Shown here in pieces: positions 7,275-15,208 of a stretch of DNA of 64,000 nt; the first letter of the stretch is position 1; every line of letters starts with the position of its first letter. The translations under genes and the position numbers were made by a program. Origin of the DNA: Lentilitoribacter sp. Alg239-R112 (GTDB taxonomy: Bacteria > Pseudomonadota > Alphaproteobacteria > Rhizobiales > Rhizobiaceae). The stretch lies in NCBI RefSeq assembly GCF_900537175.1, contig NZ_LS999835.1, positions 316,001 through 380,000 on the forward strand. Reading direction: 5' to 3'. The notes under the pieces are model-generated. The model was not told the DNA's origin. It did no database searches and was given only the letters and a program-made list of their open reading frames with translations.

Positions 7275-8575
7275 GCCCGGAAATATATGGCATTCTAGGA
7301 TTTGCGGCCTTATTCATGTTTTTGGCTATAGGTGTGCCGGTTGCGGTGTCGTTGCTCATAGTGGGATTTGTTGGCACAATCTTTTTGTCGGGCTTTCAAG
7401 CTGCGGCATTCACGTTAAGTGGGCAAGCCTTTGCCACGGTTACAGTTTATCAATTGACCATCATTCCCCTTTTTATTCTTATGGGAAACCTTGCCTCCAC
7501 AGCTGGTCTTAGTCGGGATTTATTTGAAGCGGCACACAAAATTGTTGGGCACCTACGTGGTGGGTTAGCTGCAGCAACCATTGTAGGCTGTGCAGGATTT
7601 GCGGCGCTATCAGGCTCCTCTATCGCTTCAGCGATAACCATGGGTAAGGTTGCCTATCCAGAAATGAAGCGGTTTAATTATGGAGCGCGGCTTGCAACCG
7701 GTTCAATAGCTGCCGGCGGGACGCTCGGTATTCTCATTCCGCCATCTACGGGGTTTGTGATCTATGCTGTTCTCACAGAAGAATCCATTGGCCGACTCTT
7801 CATGGCAGGAGTCATTCCAGGTCTACTGCTGACAACAATGTTTCTCATTGCAATTGCAATTGTGACTTTTATCTGGCCTAGCGAAGGGCCACGTGGTCCA
7901 AATTTTACAATGAGGGAGAAGATACGAAGTTTATTCCGCGCTACAGGAATTGCTATCATTATCCTGATCACGATTGGTGGAATCTACACTGGGTTCTTCA
8001 CCCCAGTTGAAGCCGCAGGTGTTGGCGCATTCTTTGCTTTAATTATGCTTATTTTACGTGGGAAGTGTACATTTAAAAACCTCTACCATGTGAGTGCTGA
8101 GACACTTAAAACGACGGGTATGGCATTTTTTATTTTGGTCGGTGCAAATGTATTTGCCCCTTTTGTTGCTTTGTCTCACCTACCAACAACAATAGCTGGC
8201 ACAGTGACAGGTTTTGAACTTGGAACATATGGTACATTAGCCATCATTCTTTTTGGTTACATTATTTTGGGTATGTTCATTGAAGGCTTATCTTTATTGG
8301 TCATCACCCTCCCAATTGTGTTCCCGCTCGTGACGGGTATGGGTTTTGATCCGATTTGGCTCGGTGTTGTTATGGTCATTGTTTTGGAAATGGGACTTAT
8401 TTCACCGCCTGTGGGGGTAAATGTTTTCATTGTTAAAAGCGTTGTGCCTGACGTAAAAATTGAAACAATTTTTGCTGGCATCATGCCATTTTGGTTAGCT
8501 ATGATCGCGACATTAGCCCTCATAGTCGTATTTCCACAAATTGCGCTTCTACTGCCAAATGCGATGTATAACTAA
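7271..8575 (+). CDS. TRAP transporter large permease subunit (DctM family)
   Basis: A 434-residue inner-membrane protein with about twelve hydrophobic segments. Typical DctM blocks are present: AALSGSSIASAITMGKVAYPEM, GTLGILIPPST (about 157-167) and the late GLISPPVGVNVFIVK. It forms the ion-coupled channel of the TRAP system and acts with the binding protein and DctQ subunit encoded just upstream. It overlaps dctQ by four bases. The transporter set is complete, and no gene is broken. It is the last gene before a tRNA-Leu on the opposite strand; I see no clear terminator in the 23 bases between them. Confidence 0.95.
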   Translation: MSPEIYGILGFAALFMFLAIGVPVAVSLLIVGFVGTIFLSGFQAAAFTLSGQAFATVTVYQLTIIPLFILMGNLASTAGLSRDLFEAAHKIVGHLRGGLAAATIVGCAGFAALSGSSIASAITMGKVAYPEMKRFNYGARLATGSIAAGGTLGILIPPSTGFVIYAVLTEESIGRLFMAGVIPGLLLTTMFLIAIAIVTFIWPSEGPRGPNFTMREKIRSLFRATGIAIIILITIGGIYTGFFTPVEAAGVGAFFALIMLILRGKCTFKNLYHVSAETLKTTGMAFFILVGANVFAPFVALSHLPTTIAGTVTGFELGTYGTLAIILFGYIILGMFIEGLSLLVITLPIVFPLVTGMGFDPIWLGVVMVIVLEMGLISPPVGVNVFIVKSVVPDVKIETIFAGIMPFWLAMIATLALIVVFPQIALLLPNAMYN

Positions 8576-8598
8576 CTTGGTATTTCTAGATAAGATTT

Positions 8599-8683
8599 TG
8601 GTACCTCCCGCCGGAATCGAACCGGCACTCCGTGAGGAATTGGATTTTGAATCCAACGCGTCTACCAGTTCCGCCAGGGAGGC
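8599..8683 (-). tRNA. tRNA-Leu (anticodon CAA)
   Basis: An 85-base class II tRNA with encoded CCA. The acceptor arms are GCCTCCC and GGGAGGT with one G-U pair, followed by discriminator A. The anticodon stem TTGGA/TCCAA encloses the loop TTCAAAA, giving anticodon CAA, which reads UUG. A variable arm (CTC/GAG) and the T arm GGTTCGATTCC are visible. Its 3' end faces the TRAP operon. Confidence 0.96.
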
Positions 8684-8773
8684 CCGAGGAGCGACATACT
8701 ATATGCATTTGAGTTAGGCAAGTCTGAAAAAGAATAAAGCAAATTAAAAAAATAGCACTCATTCTTGTATGAT

Positions 8774-9043
8774 CTATTTTGTAGGTTGCAACATAATCAA
8801 AATTTCTTTTGCCCATTCGCCGATAATTGGGATGAAATCTATTGTTGATAGAAAGTAAACCAAAACGGAAACAAGTACTGTTGCACCAACAACTGAACCT
8901 AGGCCGAATGCCAATCCTCGCATGAATTGAAACCCAAGCATTCGCGGCATTGAATTGTGAACTTTGATATAACGATGATTATTAATTTTGCTCAATTCAT
9001 CGCGCAGCGAAGAAATTTGTATCTCGAGGTTCTGATCTGACAT
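8774..9043 (-). CDS. DUF5665 family small membrane protein
   Basis: An 89-residue protein. The N-terminal half is charged and predicted helical, then comes the block MRGLAFGLGSVVGATVLVSV with one or two membrane segments and the ending PIIGEWAKEIL. This pattern matches DUF5665, a short family of unknown function common in alphaproteobacteria. It is transcribed away from the DedA-like gene and toward the tRNA gene. No partner or role can be read from the context. Confidence 0.8.
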   Translation of the reverse strand: MSDQNLEIQISSLRDELSKINNHRYIKVHNSMPRMLGFQFMRGLAFGLGSVVGATVLVSVLVYFLSTIDFIPIIGEWAKEILIMLQPTK

Positions 9044-9142
9044 AAATGGCCTTTTGAAGCAGTAATCTTCTTTAGATTTTAGTTTACAAATTTGTATATA
9101 GAGCTACAAGAACCATATCCCAAGATAATACTGGATTACCAA

Positions 9143-9724
9143 ATGATCAGACGCCTTTATGATTGGACCATGTCACTTGCTGCGACACGTCATGCTGAAA
9201 AAGGTTTGGCCAGTGTATCATTTCTAGAAAGTTCAGTCTTCCCAATTCCGCCGGATGTTTTGCTGATCCCAATGGTGATTGCAAATCGCGATAAATGGGT
9301 CCGCATTGCGCTTATTTGCACATTATTTTCTGTTCTCGGTGCGTTTTTGGGATATTTTATCGGTGCGTTTTTGTATGAAACGATCGGTAAAGCTGTTTTG
9401 GAGTTCTATGGAAAAGCAGATTCGTTTGATAAGATTTCACAATGGTATAATACTCACGGTGGTTGGGGAGTACTTTTTGCTGCGGTCACGCCGTTTCCCT
9501 ATAAGGTTTTAACGATTTTTTCCGGTGCAACTGGCTTGAATCTAGTAACGTTTGCGATAGTAAGCATTATTGGTCGAGCGGCGCGTTTTTTCCTAGTGGC
9601 ATATTTGCTTCGCAAATTTGGTGAGCCAATTAGATTGTTTATAGAAAAATATCTTGGCCTCCTTTTTGCCCTATTTTTGATATTGCTTATTGGTGGGTTT
9701 TATGCGGTGCGTTACGTTTTTTAG
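9143..9724 (+). CDS. YqaA/DedA-family membrane protein (SNARE-associated superfamily)
   Basis: A membrane protein of about 193 residues with four to five hydrophobic segments. The N-terminal block FLESSVFPIPPDVLLIPM, the region GYFIGAFLYETIG and the segment VTPFPYKVLTIFSGATGL are typical of the YqaA branch of the DedA superfamily, whose members act in lipid flipping and envelope homeostasis. I chose the internal ATG because the protein then starts MIRRLYDWTMSLA, as relatives do; an in-frame TTG at 9092 would add 17 residues. It lies a few bases before dsbB and is probably co-transcribed with it. Confidence 0.85.
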   Translation: MIRRLYDWTMSLAATRHAEKGLASVSFLESSVFPIPPDVLLIPMVIANRDKWVRIALICTLFSVLGAFLGYFIGAFLYETIGKAVLEFYGKADSFDKISQWYNTHGGWGVLFAAVTPFPYKVLTIFSGATGLNLVTFAIVSIIGRAARFFLVAYLLRKFGEPIRLFIEKYLGLLFALFLILLIGGFYAVRYVF

Positions 9725-9733
9725 GGGTTGATA

Positions 9734-10270
9734 TTGTCTAACGAAAATTCGTTGCTGGATTCATTAAAATCACCAACATCCAATGACCATAAAGAGGTAT
9801 CATTTTATCTCGCAATTGCCATGGCAATTGTTGTGGGCTCTGCGCTCGCGTTCGAACATATCGGTGGCTATATTCCTTGTGCATTATGTCTTGAACAACG
9901 TACTCCTTATTATGTAGGCGCTCCGATTTTGGTGTTAGCTGCGTTGTCAAAAATCATCACGGTGCCAGCTATTATTACACGATTGCTGATTTTAATCGCA
10001 GGCCTAATTATGCTTTATGGCATGGGGCTTGCTGCATTTCATTCCGGCGTTGAGTGGCTATGGTGGCCGGGGCCTGAATCATGTGGTGCTGCTGCTGACG
10101 GGCTATCTGGCAATGCAGGCGACTTGCTTGCTGATTTGAATGCAAAGCGCCCTCCTTCATGTGACAAAGCAGCATTACGCGTCTTTGGATTATCATTTGC
10201 GGGCTGGAATGTATTTACAAGCGCTGTCTTGGCATTTTTCACACTGCGATTGGCTGTCAGAAAAGCTTAA
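9734..10270 (+). CDS. dsbB: Disulfide bond formation protein DsbB
   Basis: An inner-membrane protein of about 178 residues with four hydrophobic segments. It has the first redox pair C49-A-L-C52 after the first membrane helix and the second periplasmic pair C117 and C143. DsbB reoxidises DsbA and passes electrons to quinone. The TTG at 9734 follows AGGGG at six bases and is preferred to a TTG at 9728 that directly abuts that ribosome site. It follows the YqaA-like gene by nine bases. Its last four bases overlap the convergent HNH gene. DsbA is not encoded in the window. Confidence 0.9.
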   Translation: MSNENSLLDSLKSPTSNDHKEVSFYLAIAMAIVVGSALAFEHIGGYIPCALCLEQRTPYYVGAPILVLAALSKIITVPAIITRLLILIAGLIMLYGMGLAAFHSGVEWLWWPGPESCGAAADGLSGNAGDLLADLNAKRPPSCDKAALRVFGLSFAGWNVFTSAVLAFFTLRLAVRKA

Positions 10271-10830
10271 GGCTGTAGTTCTGAATCCCAATAAAGATAA
10301 TCAAGCCAGCTTTCATGTAAGTGGTTTGGCGGGAATAGCCGGCCATTTTTGTGTAGATCATGAATAGTTGGTTGGTAGGGTGTTTGTCTTGGAAACATTT
10401 TAGCTTGTTGAGGAAGCTTGCCGCCTTTTTTCAAATTGCACGGCGAGCAGGCAGCTACAATATTTTCCCACGTTGTTTCTCCACCGCAACGGCGGGGGAT
10501 AACATGGTCAAACGTTAAATCTTCTTTGGAATAGCAATATTGGCATTCAAATTTATCACGCAGGAAGACATTAAATCGTGTGAAAGATGGATGTTCTGGA
10601 GGTTTGACATAGCTCTTTAAACAAACCACGCTTGGAAGTTTCATTGAAAAACTTGGTGATGAAACTTCATGTTCGTATTCTGAAATAATATCCACGCGAT
10701 CTAAAAACACAGCTTTGACCGCATCCTGCCATGACCAAAGCGACAGCGGATAATAACTCAGGGGCCTATAGTCCGCATTTAATACAAGTGCGGGCAGAGA
10801 CTCAGGCGACACAGCAATCGTCAAGTTCAT
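10267..10830 (-). CDS. HNH endonuclease family protein
   Basis: A 187-residue protein. The HNH region lies at about residues 100-145: a zinc-ribbon CQYC, then LTFDHVIPRRCGG, then ENIVAACSPCNLKKG with the second cysteine pair. The N-terminal block ALVLNADYRPLSYYPLSLW is conserved in an alphaproteobacterial HNH family that is chromosomal and of unknown role, so this is probably not a restriction or homing enzyme. The ATG directly abuts AGGAG; a TTG two codons later (10824) has better spacing and gives the N-terminus MTIAVSPE, which may be the true start. Confidence 0.88.
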   Translation of the reverse strand: MNLTIAVSPESLPALVLNADYRPLSYYPLSLWSWQDAVKAVFLDRVDIISEYEHEVSSPSFSMKLPSVVCLKSYVKPPEHPSFTRFNVFLRDKFECQYCYSKEDLTFDHVIPRRCGGETTWENIVAACSPCNLKKGGKLPQQAKMFPRQTPYQPTIHDLHKNGRLFPPNHLHESWLDYLYWDSELQP

Positions 10831-10919
10831 CTCCTGATCGATACAACGTTCTCAGTTACGTATACTACGCATCATATGACGTTCTTGTGAAATGAAATCA
10901 GATAATTTTCCAAAGAAAA

Positions 10920-11564
10920 TCAAATTGGGTTTTTGTCGAAGTTTTTAATATCTGCGTAATATGCCCAAAGAATTCGGGCTGCAACGCTACGCCATGGCGC
11001 CCATCGTTTTGAATATTCCCGCAGGTCTTTTTGATCAGGTTGCACACCATCAAAAAAAGCATGCCCCGATGCCGTGCGTAGAGCAATATCCCCTGCGGGA
11101 AATATATCCGGGTGACCGCAGCATGATAAAAGATAAACTTCGGCAGTCCACGGCCCGATACCCTTCAAAGATATCAACTCTTTCAATGCTTTATCAGGGT
11201 TGTGTTGTTCTAGCAAAGTGAGAAATTCCGGGCTATCAATCAGCTTATTAGCCACGCCTAAAAGTGTAGTCGCTTTGGCGCCCGATAAGCCAAGGTTCCT
11301 TAGTTTTTGTTCGGTCGATTGGGCAATGTTTTGCGGTGTTAGAAAGCCAAAATATGCCTTCTGTTTCTCCCAAATGGCATCCGCTGCTGCACGTGATATC
11401 AGCTGTGATGTGATGATGTTTGCGAGGCTTTCAAAACCTGTTTCTGCTCGGCGTAATGGAATGTGATTAAGTTTCTCAATAATGGGAACGAGCAGAGGGT
11501 CCCGTTTTTTGAGGTCTGAAACCGCCAATAAGATATCGGCTTGCGAATCGATTCGTTTATTCAT
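10920..11564 (-). CDS. DNA-3-methyladenine glycosylase II-like (HhH-GPD, AlkA family)
   Basis: A base-excision repair glycosylase of about 214 residues. The helix-hairpin-helix LISLKGIGPWTAEVYLLSC is followed by the catalytic aspartate in FPAGDIAL, as in AlkA-type enzymes that remove alkylated purines. No iron-sulfur cysteine loop is present. I chose the ATG giving MNKRIDSQADILL because it fits relatives and leaves room for a promoter; an in-frame ATG at 11612 would leave only 14 bases to the divergent gluQ. Neither start has a strong ribosome site. Confidence 0.88.
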   Translation of the reverse strand: MNKRIDSQADILLAVSDLKKRDPLLVPIIEKLNHIPLRRAETGFESLANIITSQLISRAAADAIWEKQKAYFGFLTPQNIAQSTEQKLRNLGLSGAKATTLLGVANKLIDSPEFLTLLEQHNPDKALKELISLKGIGPWTAEVYLLSCCGHPDIFPAGDIALRTASGHAFFDGVQPDQKDLREYSKRWAPWRSVAARILWAYYADIKNFDKNPI

Positions 11565-11626
11565 CTTAAGGATATATCGTAAAATCTTCGGATGACGAAA
11601 ATGGTTTCTCATGCAATAGATGTGAT

Positions 11627-12508
11627 ATGATTACGGATATTGGAAAATGCGTCCGCTTTGCGCCAAGCTCAAATGGGTATTTACACCGTGGCCACGCTTA
11701 CTCGGCGCTTCTCAATTGGCAATTTTCGCAAGACTATGATGCTGAGTTTCTTCTGCGGATGGAAGATATAGATATCACGCGATCGAAACCTGAATTTGTG
11801 GATGCAATTTTTGAAGATTTAAGATGGCTTGGGCTAGATTGGCCTGAACCAGTATTATTTCAATCCTCTCGTTTTGAAGCATATCAAGCAACTCTGCAAA
11901 ATTTGATAGAACGTGATTTGGTGTATCCGGCCTTCCTCTCAAGGAAGGACATTAACAGTCTCATCGCGATCTATGAAAATGATGGTATTCATTGGCCGAT
12001 AGACCCCGATGGCAGTCCTCATTATCCGGGTAAATGCAAAGAGCTATCACGCCAGGAACGTAAATTACGAATTTTAAATGGTGAGGCGCATAATTGGCGG
12101 CTGGATATGAGAGCTGTCCTCGATCAGCTTGGACAAGATGTGACTTGGGTGGAGTTTAATGCTGAGCTGAAACCAACTAAGATAGAAGCTAGCCCTGAGG
12201 CTTGGGGTGATGTTGTTATAGCACGACGTGATATTCCGACGAGTTATCATTTGTCTGTTGTTCTAGATGACGCTGAGCAGGGTGTGGATTTTGTTATTCG
12301 TGGGAAAGATCTGTATCATTCGACGTCAATCCACCGTGTTCTGCAAATTCTGCTAAATTTGCCAGCGCCCAATTATCGACATCATGATCTTATTATGGCT
12401 GACGAACATTTTAAATTATCAAAAAGTGATGGTTCGCAATCACTCAAAGATTTGCGTGAAAAAAAGAACCTCACGCGAACTCAACTTCTGAAACTCATTC
12501 ATCTTTAG
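11627..12508 (+). CDS. gluQ: Glutamyl-Q tRNA(Asp) synthetase
   Basis: A 293-residue truncated paralogue of glutamyl-tRNA synthetase that glutamylates the queuosine of tRNA-Asp. The class I motifs are clear: HRGH (residues 20-23) in place of HIGH and KLSKS near the C-terminus in place of KMSKS. The anticodon-binding domain is absent, as expected. Oddly, the cysteine pair that starts the zinc site in many relatives is replaced (VYPAFLSRK), and only one cysteine (YPGKC) remains in that region, so the zinc site looks lost. A queuosine-precursor transporter gene (yhhQ) lies 12 kb away. The end overlaps convergent tusA by 14 bases. Confidence 0.92.
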   Translation: MITDIGKCVRFAPSSNGYLHRGHAYSALLNWQFSQDYDAEFLLRMEDIDITRSKPEFVDAIFEDLRWLGLDWPEPVLFQSSRFEAYQATLQNLIERDLVYPAFLSRKDINSLIAIYENDGIHWPIDPDGSPHYPGKCKELSRQERKLRILNGEAHNWRLDMRAVLDQLGQDVTWVEFNAELKPTKIEASPEAWGDVVIARRDIPTSYHLSVVLDDAEQGVDFVIRGKDLYHSTSIHRVLQILLNLPAPNYRHHDLIMADEHFKLSKSDGSQSLKDLREKKNLTRTQLLKLIHL

Positions 12509-12737
12509 TTGTGTCGGTTAACTTCTCAACGATGAAGACATGACCATCTTTATCAACAGAAGAAGAGATGAGTTTTTGGTTAAACTCATTGCAAAAATGG
12601 GGGATATCGAGCTGCGCCATTGGATCGGTTGTCATAACCTCGATCTGTTCTCCAATCTTAGCATGATCACGCAAATAGCGTCTCAGCCGCAAAACGGGTA
12701 AAGGGCATTTTAAACCTTTAAGATCAAGTGTTTTCAT
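12495..12737 (-). CDS. tusA: TusA-family sulfurtransferase
   Basis: An 80-residue cytoplasmic protein. The N-terminal CPLPVLR has the CPxP sulfur-carrying motif at about residues 10-13. TusA-like proteins accept persulfide sulfur and relay it in tRNA thiolation or other sulfur transfer. I start at the ATG giving MKTLDLKGLKCPLP; a longer frame upstream does not fit the family. It follows the L,D-transpeptidase gene by 14 bases on the same strand and overlaps gluQ tail to tail. The exact relay partner is unknown. Confidence 0.9.
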   Translation of the reverse strand: MKTLDLKGLKCPLPVLRLRRYLRDHAKIGEQIEVMTTDPMAQLDIPHFCNEFNQKLISSSVDKDGHVFIVEKLTDTTKDE

Positions 12738-12751
12738 GAGGCGGCTATACG

Positions 12752-13966
12752 CTAACCATCTGAGTTGGATTTTCGTTTCCAAAACTTCCAGCGAGGTGTT
12801 TTTTCCTCAATCGTTGCGTTAGCGGCAGTAGGAACGGGCACATCCGCTGCATTAATTTCCTGCGGTGCTATGGATGTATTCGCTTCAGAATGGGTGGTCG
12901 GGTCGGGCTGAGTTACTTGGTTTGTTTTGTAAAGATTGGCAGCCAAACCAGTATTTCTTGGTGCGTCGCTGTTTTGCTTCCGTGAGAAAATTGATGCAAC
13001 CGGTGAGAAAGCTTGTGTGAGTTGTTCATTGCGTTTTTCTGCAATTTCGGCCCGTTCTGCAGCGCGGGCTTGAGCTGCGATTTTTGCAACTTCAGCCTGT
13101 TGTTCCTTTGCAGCGGTTTTATCCAACTTGGCAACTGCTTCTGCGAAATCTTTCTCATATTTCTTCTGAAAATTTGCATGCGCAAATTGCAGCGACTGTG
13201 GTTGAGACATTTGTGGGCAAGCGGCGCTTGCGCGGAAACGCCCATTATCTTCTGCAATTTGATTGAAGACATATTGACGTCCGCAGACTTCTACCTTCGG
13301 TGGTTGTTTCGTAATTTCGAAATGATCGTAACCTTCTTTGAGCATGTTCCAAAATTTAAAACTTTTATGATCGCGATGCCGTGCCATATTCTCAGCGGTC
13401 AGGCGAAAAGGATAGGCTTGAACTTGAAAGTATTTTTGCCCGCCTTTAAATGCATCTCTTGCAAAACCAAAGATTTCTAAAACTTGCTCATCGGTCATAG
13501 AATAGCAGCCAGCTGATGAGCATGCGCCATGTACCATTAAATTGGATCCTGTACGCCCATGGGATCGGTCATAACGGTTTGGAAAACCCATATTGAAGGA
13601 TAAATAATAGCTTGAGTTCGGGTTCATTTGGTGAGGATGGATCCGGTAGAAACCTTCAGGCGCTTGGCGATCGCCTTCTTTGAATTTGGGGCCCAAGGTT
13701 CCAGACCATTTGCAGATGGCGTAATTTGTTACGATCTCGTATCGGCCATTTGGCTTTTGTTTCCAGACTTCGAGCGTGCCTTCTTCTTTAAAAATGCGCA
13801 TCATAATAGGTGAGCGGGTGCTCATACCTTGCGCTTTCATTTGGCTTACAAGTTTTTTCGGAAGCGGGTGTTCTGCCTTGTTGGCGACGGATGTAAGTGT
13901 GTCATTACATCCAGCTAAAGCTAAACAGCCTGCCAAAACGACCCATTTCGTATCTAAAAAAGCCAT
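12752..13966 (-). CDS. L,D-transpeptidase (YkuD domain) lipoprotein
   Basis: A 404-residue envelope protein. It starts with a lipoprotein signal ending in LALAGC (lipid cysteine at residue 20). The YkuD catalytic site reads H146-G-A-C-S-S-A-G-C154, with the nucleophile Cys154. Residues from about 280 are alanine- and glutamine-rich and probably disordered or coiled, and the tail is basic. Such enzymes make 3-3 peptidoglycan cross-links or attach proteins to peptidoglycan. The start is the ATG after GAGCGG. It is transcribed with tusA downstream. Confidence 0.9.
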   Translation of the reverse strand: MAFLDTKWVVLAGCLALAGCNDTLTSVANKAEHPLPKKLVSQMKAQGMSTRSPIMMRIFKEEGTLEVWKQKPNGRYEIVTNYAICKWSGTLGPKFKEGDRQAPEGFYRIHPHQMNPNSSYYLSFNMGFPNRYDRSHGRTGSNLMVHGACSSAGCYSMTDEQVLEIFGFARDAFKGGQKYFQVQAYPFRLTAENMARHRDHKSFKFWNMLKEGYDHFEITKQPPKVEVCGRQYVFNQIAEDNGRFRASAACPQMSQPQSLQFAHANFQKKYEKDFAEAVAKLDKTAAKEQQAEVAKIAAQARAAERAEIAEKRNEQLTQAFSPVASIFSRKQNSDAPRNTGLAANLYKTNQVTQPDPTTHSEANTSIAPQEINAADVPVPTAANATIEEKTPRWKFWKRKSNSDG

Positions 13967-14136
13967 ATACCGCTCGTCTAATATCAAACCAAATCAAATT
14001 CAAAACTACGTCAGAAGTTCTACCACCCTTATGGTTGTCGAAAACTTACCATGGGCGTTAAAAAAAAGCAGATAAACAGATTGTGATCGAAATAATCCCA
14101 TCGAATATTATGTTCATATGGGATCTAAATATCAAA

Positions 14137-15093
14137 TTAGCCTAAATTACGGCCTATTGCCAAGAATTTCTCTCGGCGCTCTTTGCGAATATCATCGCCG
14201 GATTTATCTGCAAACTCAGCGAGTGATGATGCGATGACATCACGCACACCAGAAATTACTGTTTCTGGCTCACGGTGCGCACCGCCAACAGGTTCGGCAA
14301 TAATGCCATCAATGACGCCTAGGCCTTGTAAATCTTGTGCTGTAATCTTCATGCCTGTTGCCGCATCTTTGGCTCGCGCGGAATCACGCCAAAGAATGGA
14401 TGCTGCGCCTTCTGGTGATATTACACTGTAGATCGAATGTTCGAGCATAAAGACTTTATTGCCAACTGCGATTGCGATTGCTCCGCCAGAGCCGCCTTCG
14501 CCAATAATGATTGAAATGATTGGAACGCGTACGTTCAGACACATTTCAGTTGAGCGTGCAATAGCTTCGGCCTGGCCGCGTTCTTCTGCGCCAACACCAG
14601 GATATGCGCCGGCTGTATCAACCAGCGTAATGATGGGCATATTAAAACGATCAGCCATTTCCATCACGCGAATGGCTTTCCGATAACCTTCAGGACGTGC
14701 ACTACCAAAATTGTGTTTAATGCGCGTTTCTGTGTCACCACCTTTTTCTTGCCCTAAAACAGCAACAGCTTGACCATTAAATCGCGCGAGACCTGCCTGA
14801 ATAGCTTCATCATTTGCAAATTTACGGTCGCCAGCTAGCGGTGTAAACTCTGTAAACAGTTTTGCCGCATAGTCCACAAAATGCGGGCGCGCTGGATGAC
14901 GGGCAACCTGCGTTTTCTGCCACGGATTTAACCGACCATAAATTTCTGCAGTTGCTTCGCTTGCCTTAACTTCAAGGCGTTCTACCTCTTCAGATGTATT
15001 GATGCCTTCATCGTCACCTGAAAGTGTTTTTAACTCACGAATTTTACCCTCAAGGTCGGAAATAGGTTTTTCGAAATCTAGATAATGCTGCAT
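14137..15093 (-). CDS. accA: Acetyl-CoA carboxylase carboxyltransferase subunit alpha
   Basis: A 318-residue subunit of the carboxyltransferase that makes malonyl-CoA with AccD, the first step of fatty acid synthesis. The N-terminal helical region (DFEKPISDLEGKIRELK) and the glycine-rich carboxyltransferase blocks (VDTAGAYPGVGAEERGQAEA, EGGSGGAIAI, ISPEGAASILWRD) are complete. The start is the ATG giving MQHYLDFEKP, as in relatives. It lies 115 bases downstream of xerD on the same strand. Length is normal for the family. Confidence 0.97.
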   Translation of the reverse strand: MQHYLDFEKPISDLEGKIRELKTLSGDDEGINTSEEVERLEVKASEATAEIYGRLNPWQKTQVARHPARPHFVDYAAKLFTEFTPLAGDRKFANDEAIQAGLARFNGQAVAVLGQEKGGDTETRIKHNFGSARPEGYRKAIRVMEMADRFNMPIITLVDTAGAYPGVGAEERGQAEAIARSTEMCLNVRVPIISIIIGEGGSGGAIAIAVGNKVFMLEHSIYSVISPEGAASILWRDSARAKDAATGMKITAQDLQGLGVIDGIIAEPVGGAHREPETVISGVRDVIASSLAEFADKSGDDIRKERREKFLAIGRNLG

Positions 15094-15208
15094 AATACTC
15101 AAGGTGCCCAGGTTTATACTTTTTGGGTTTAAATTATTTTGAACCGCAATAAAGCATTCTCTTCTCAAAAGATAGGTGGTTTGGGCGCGGTTTCAATGTG
15201 CAGTAGCT

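Noticed and set aside
14095..14124. Inverted repeat ATCCCAT/ATGGGAT after accA as a terminator
   Set aside because: The loop is long (16 bases) and no T-run follows on the minus strand.
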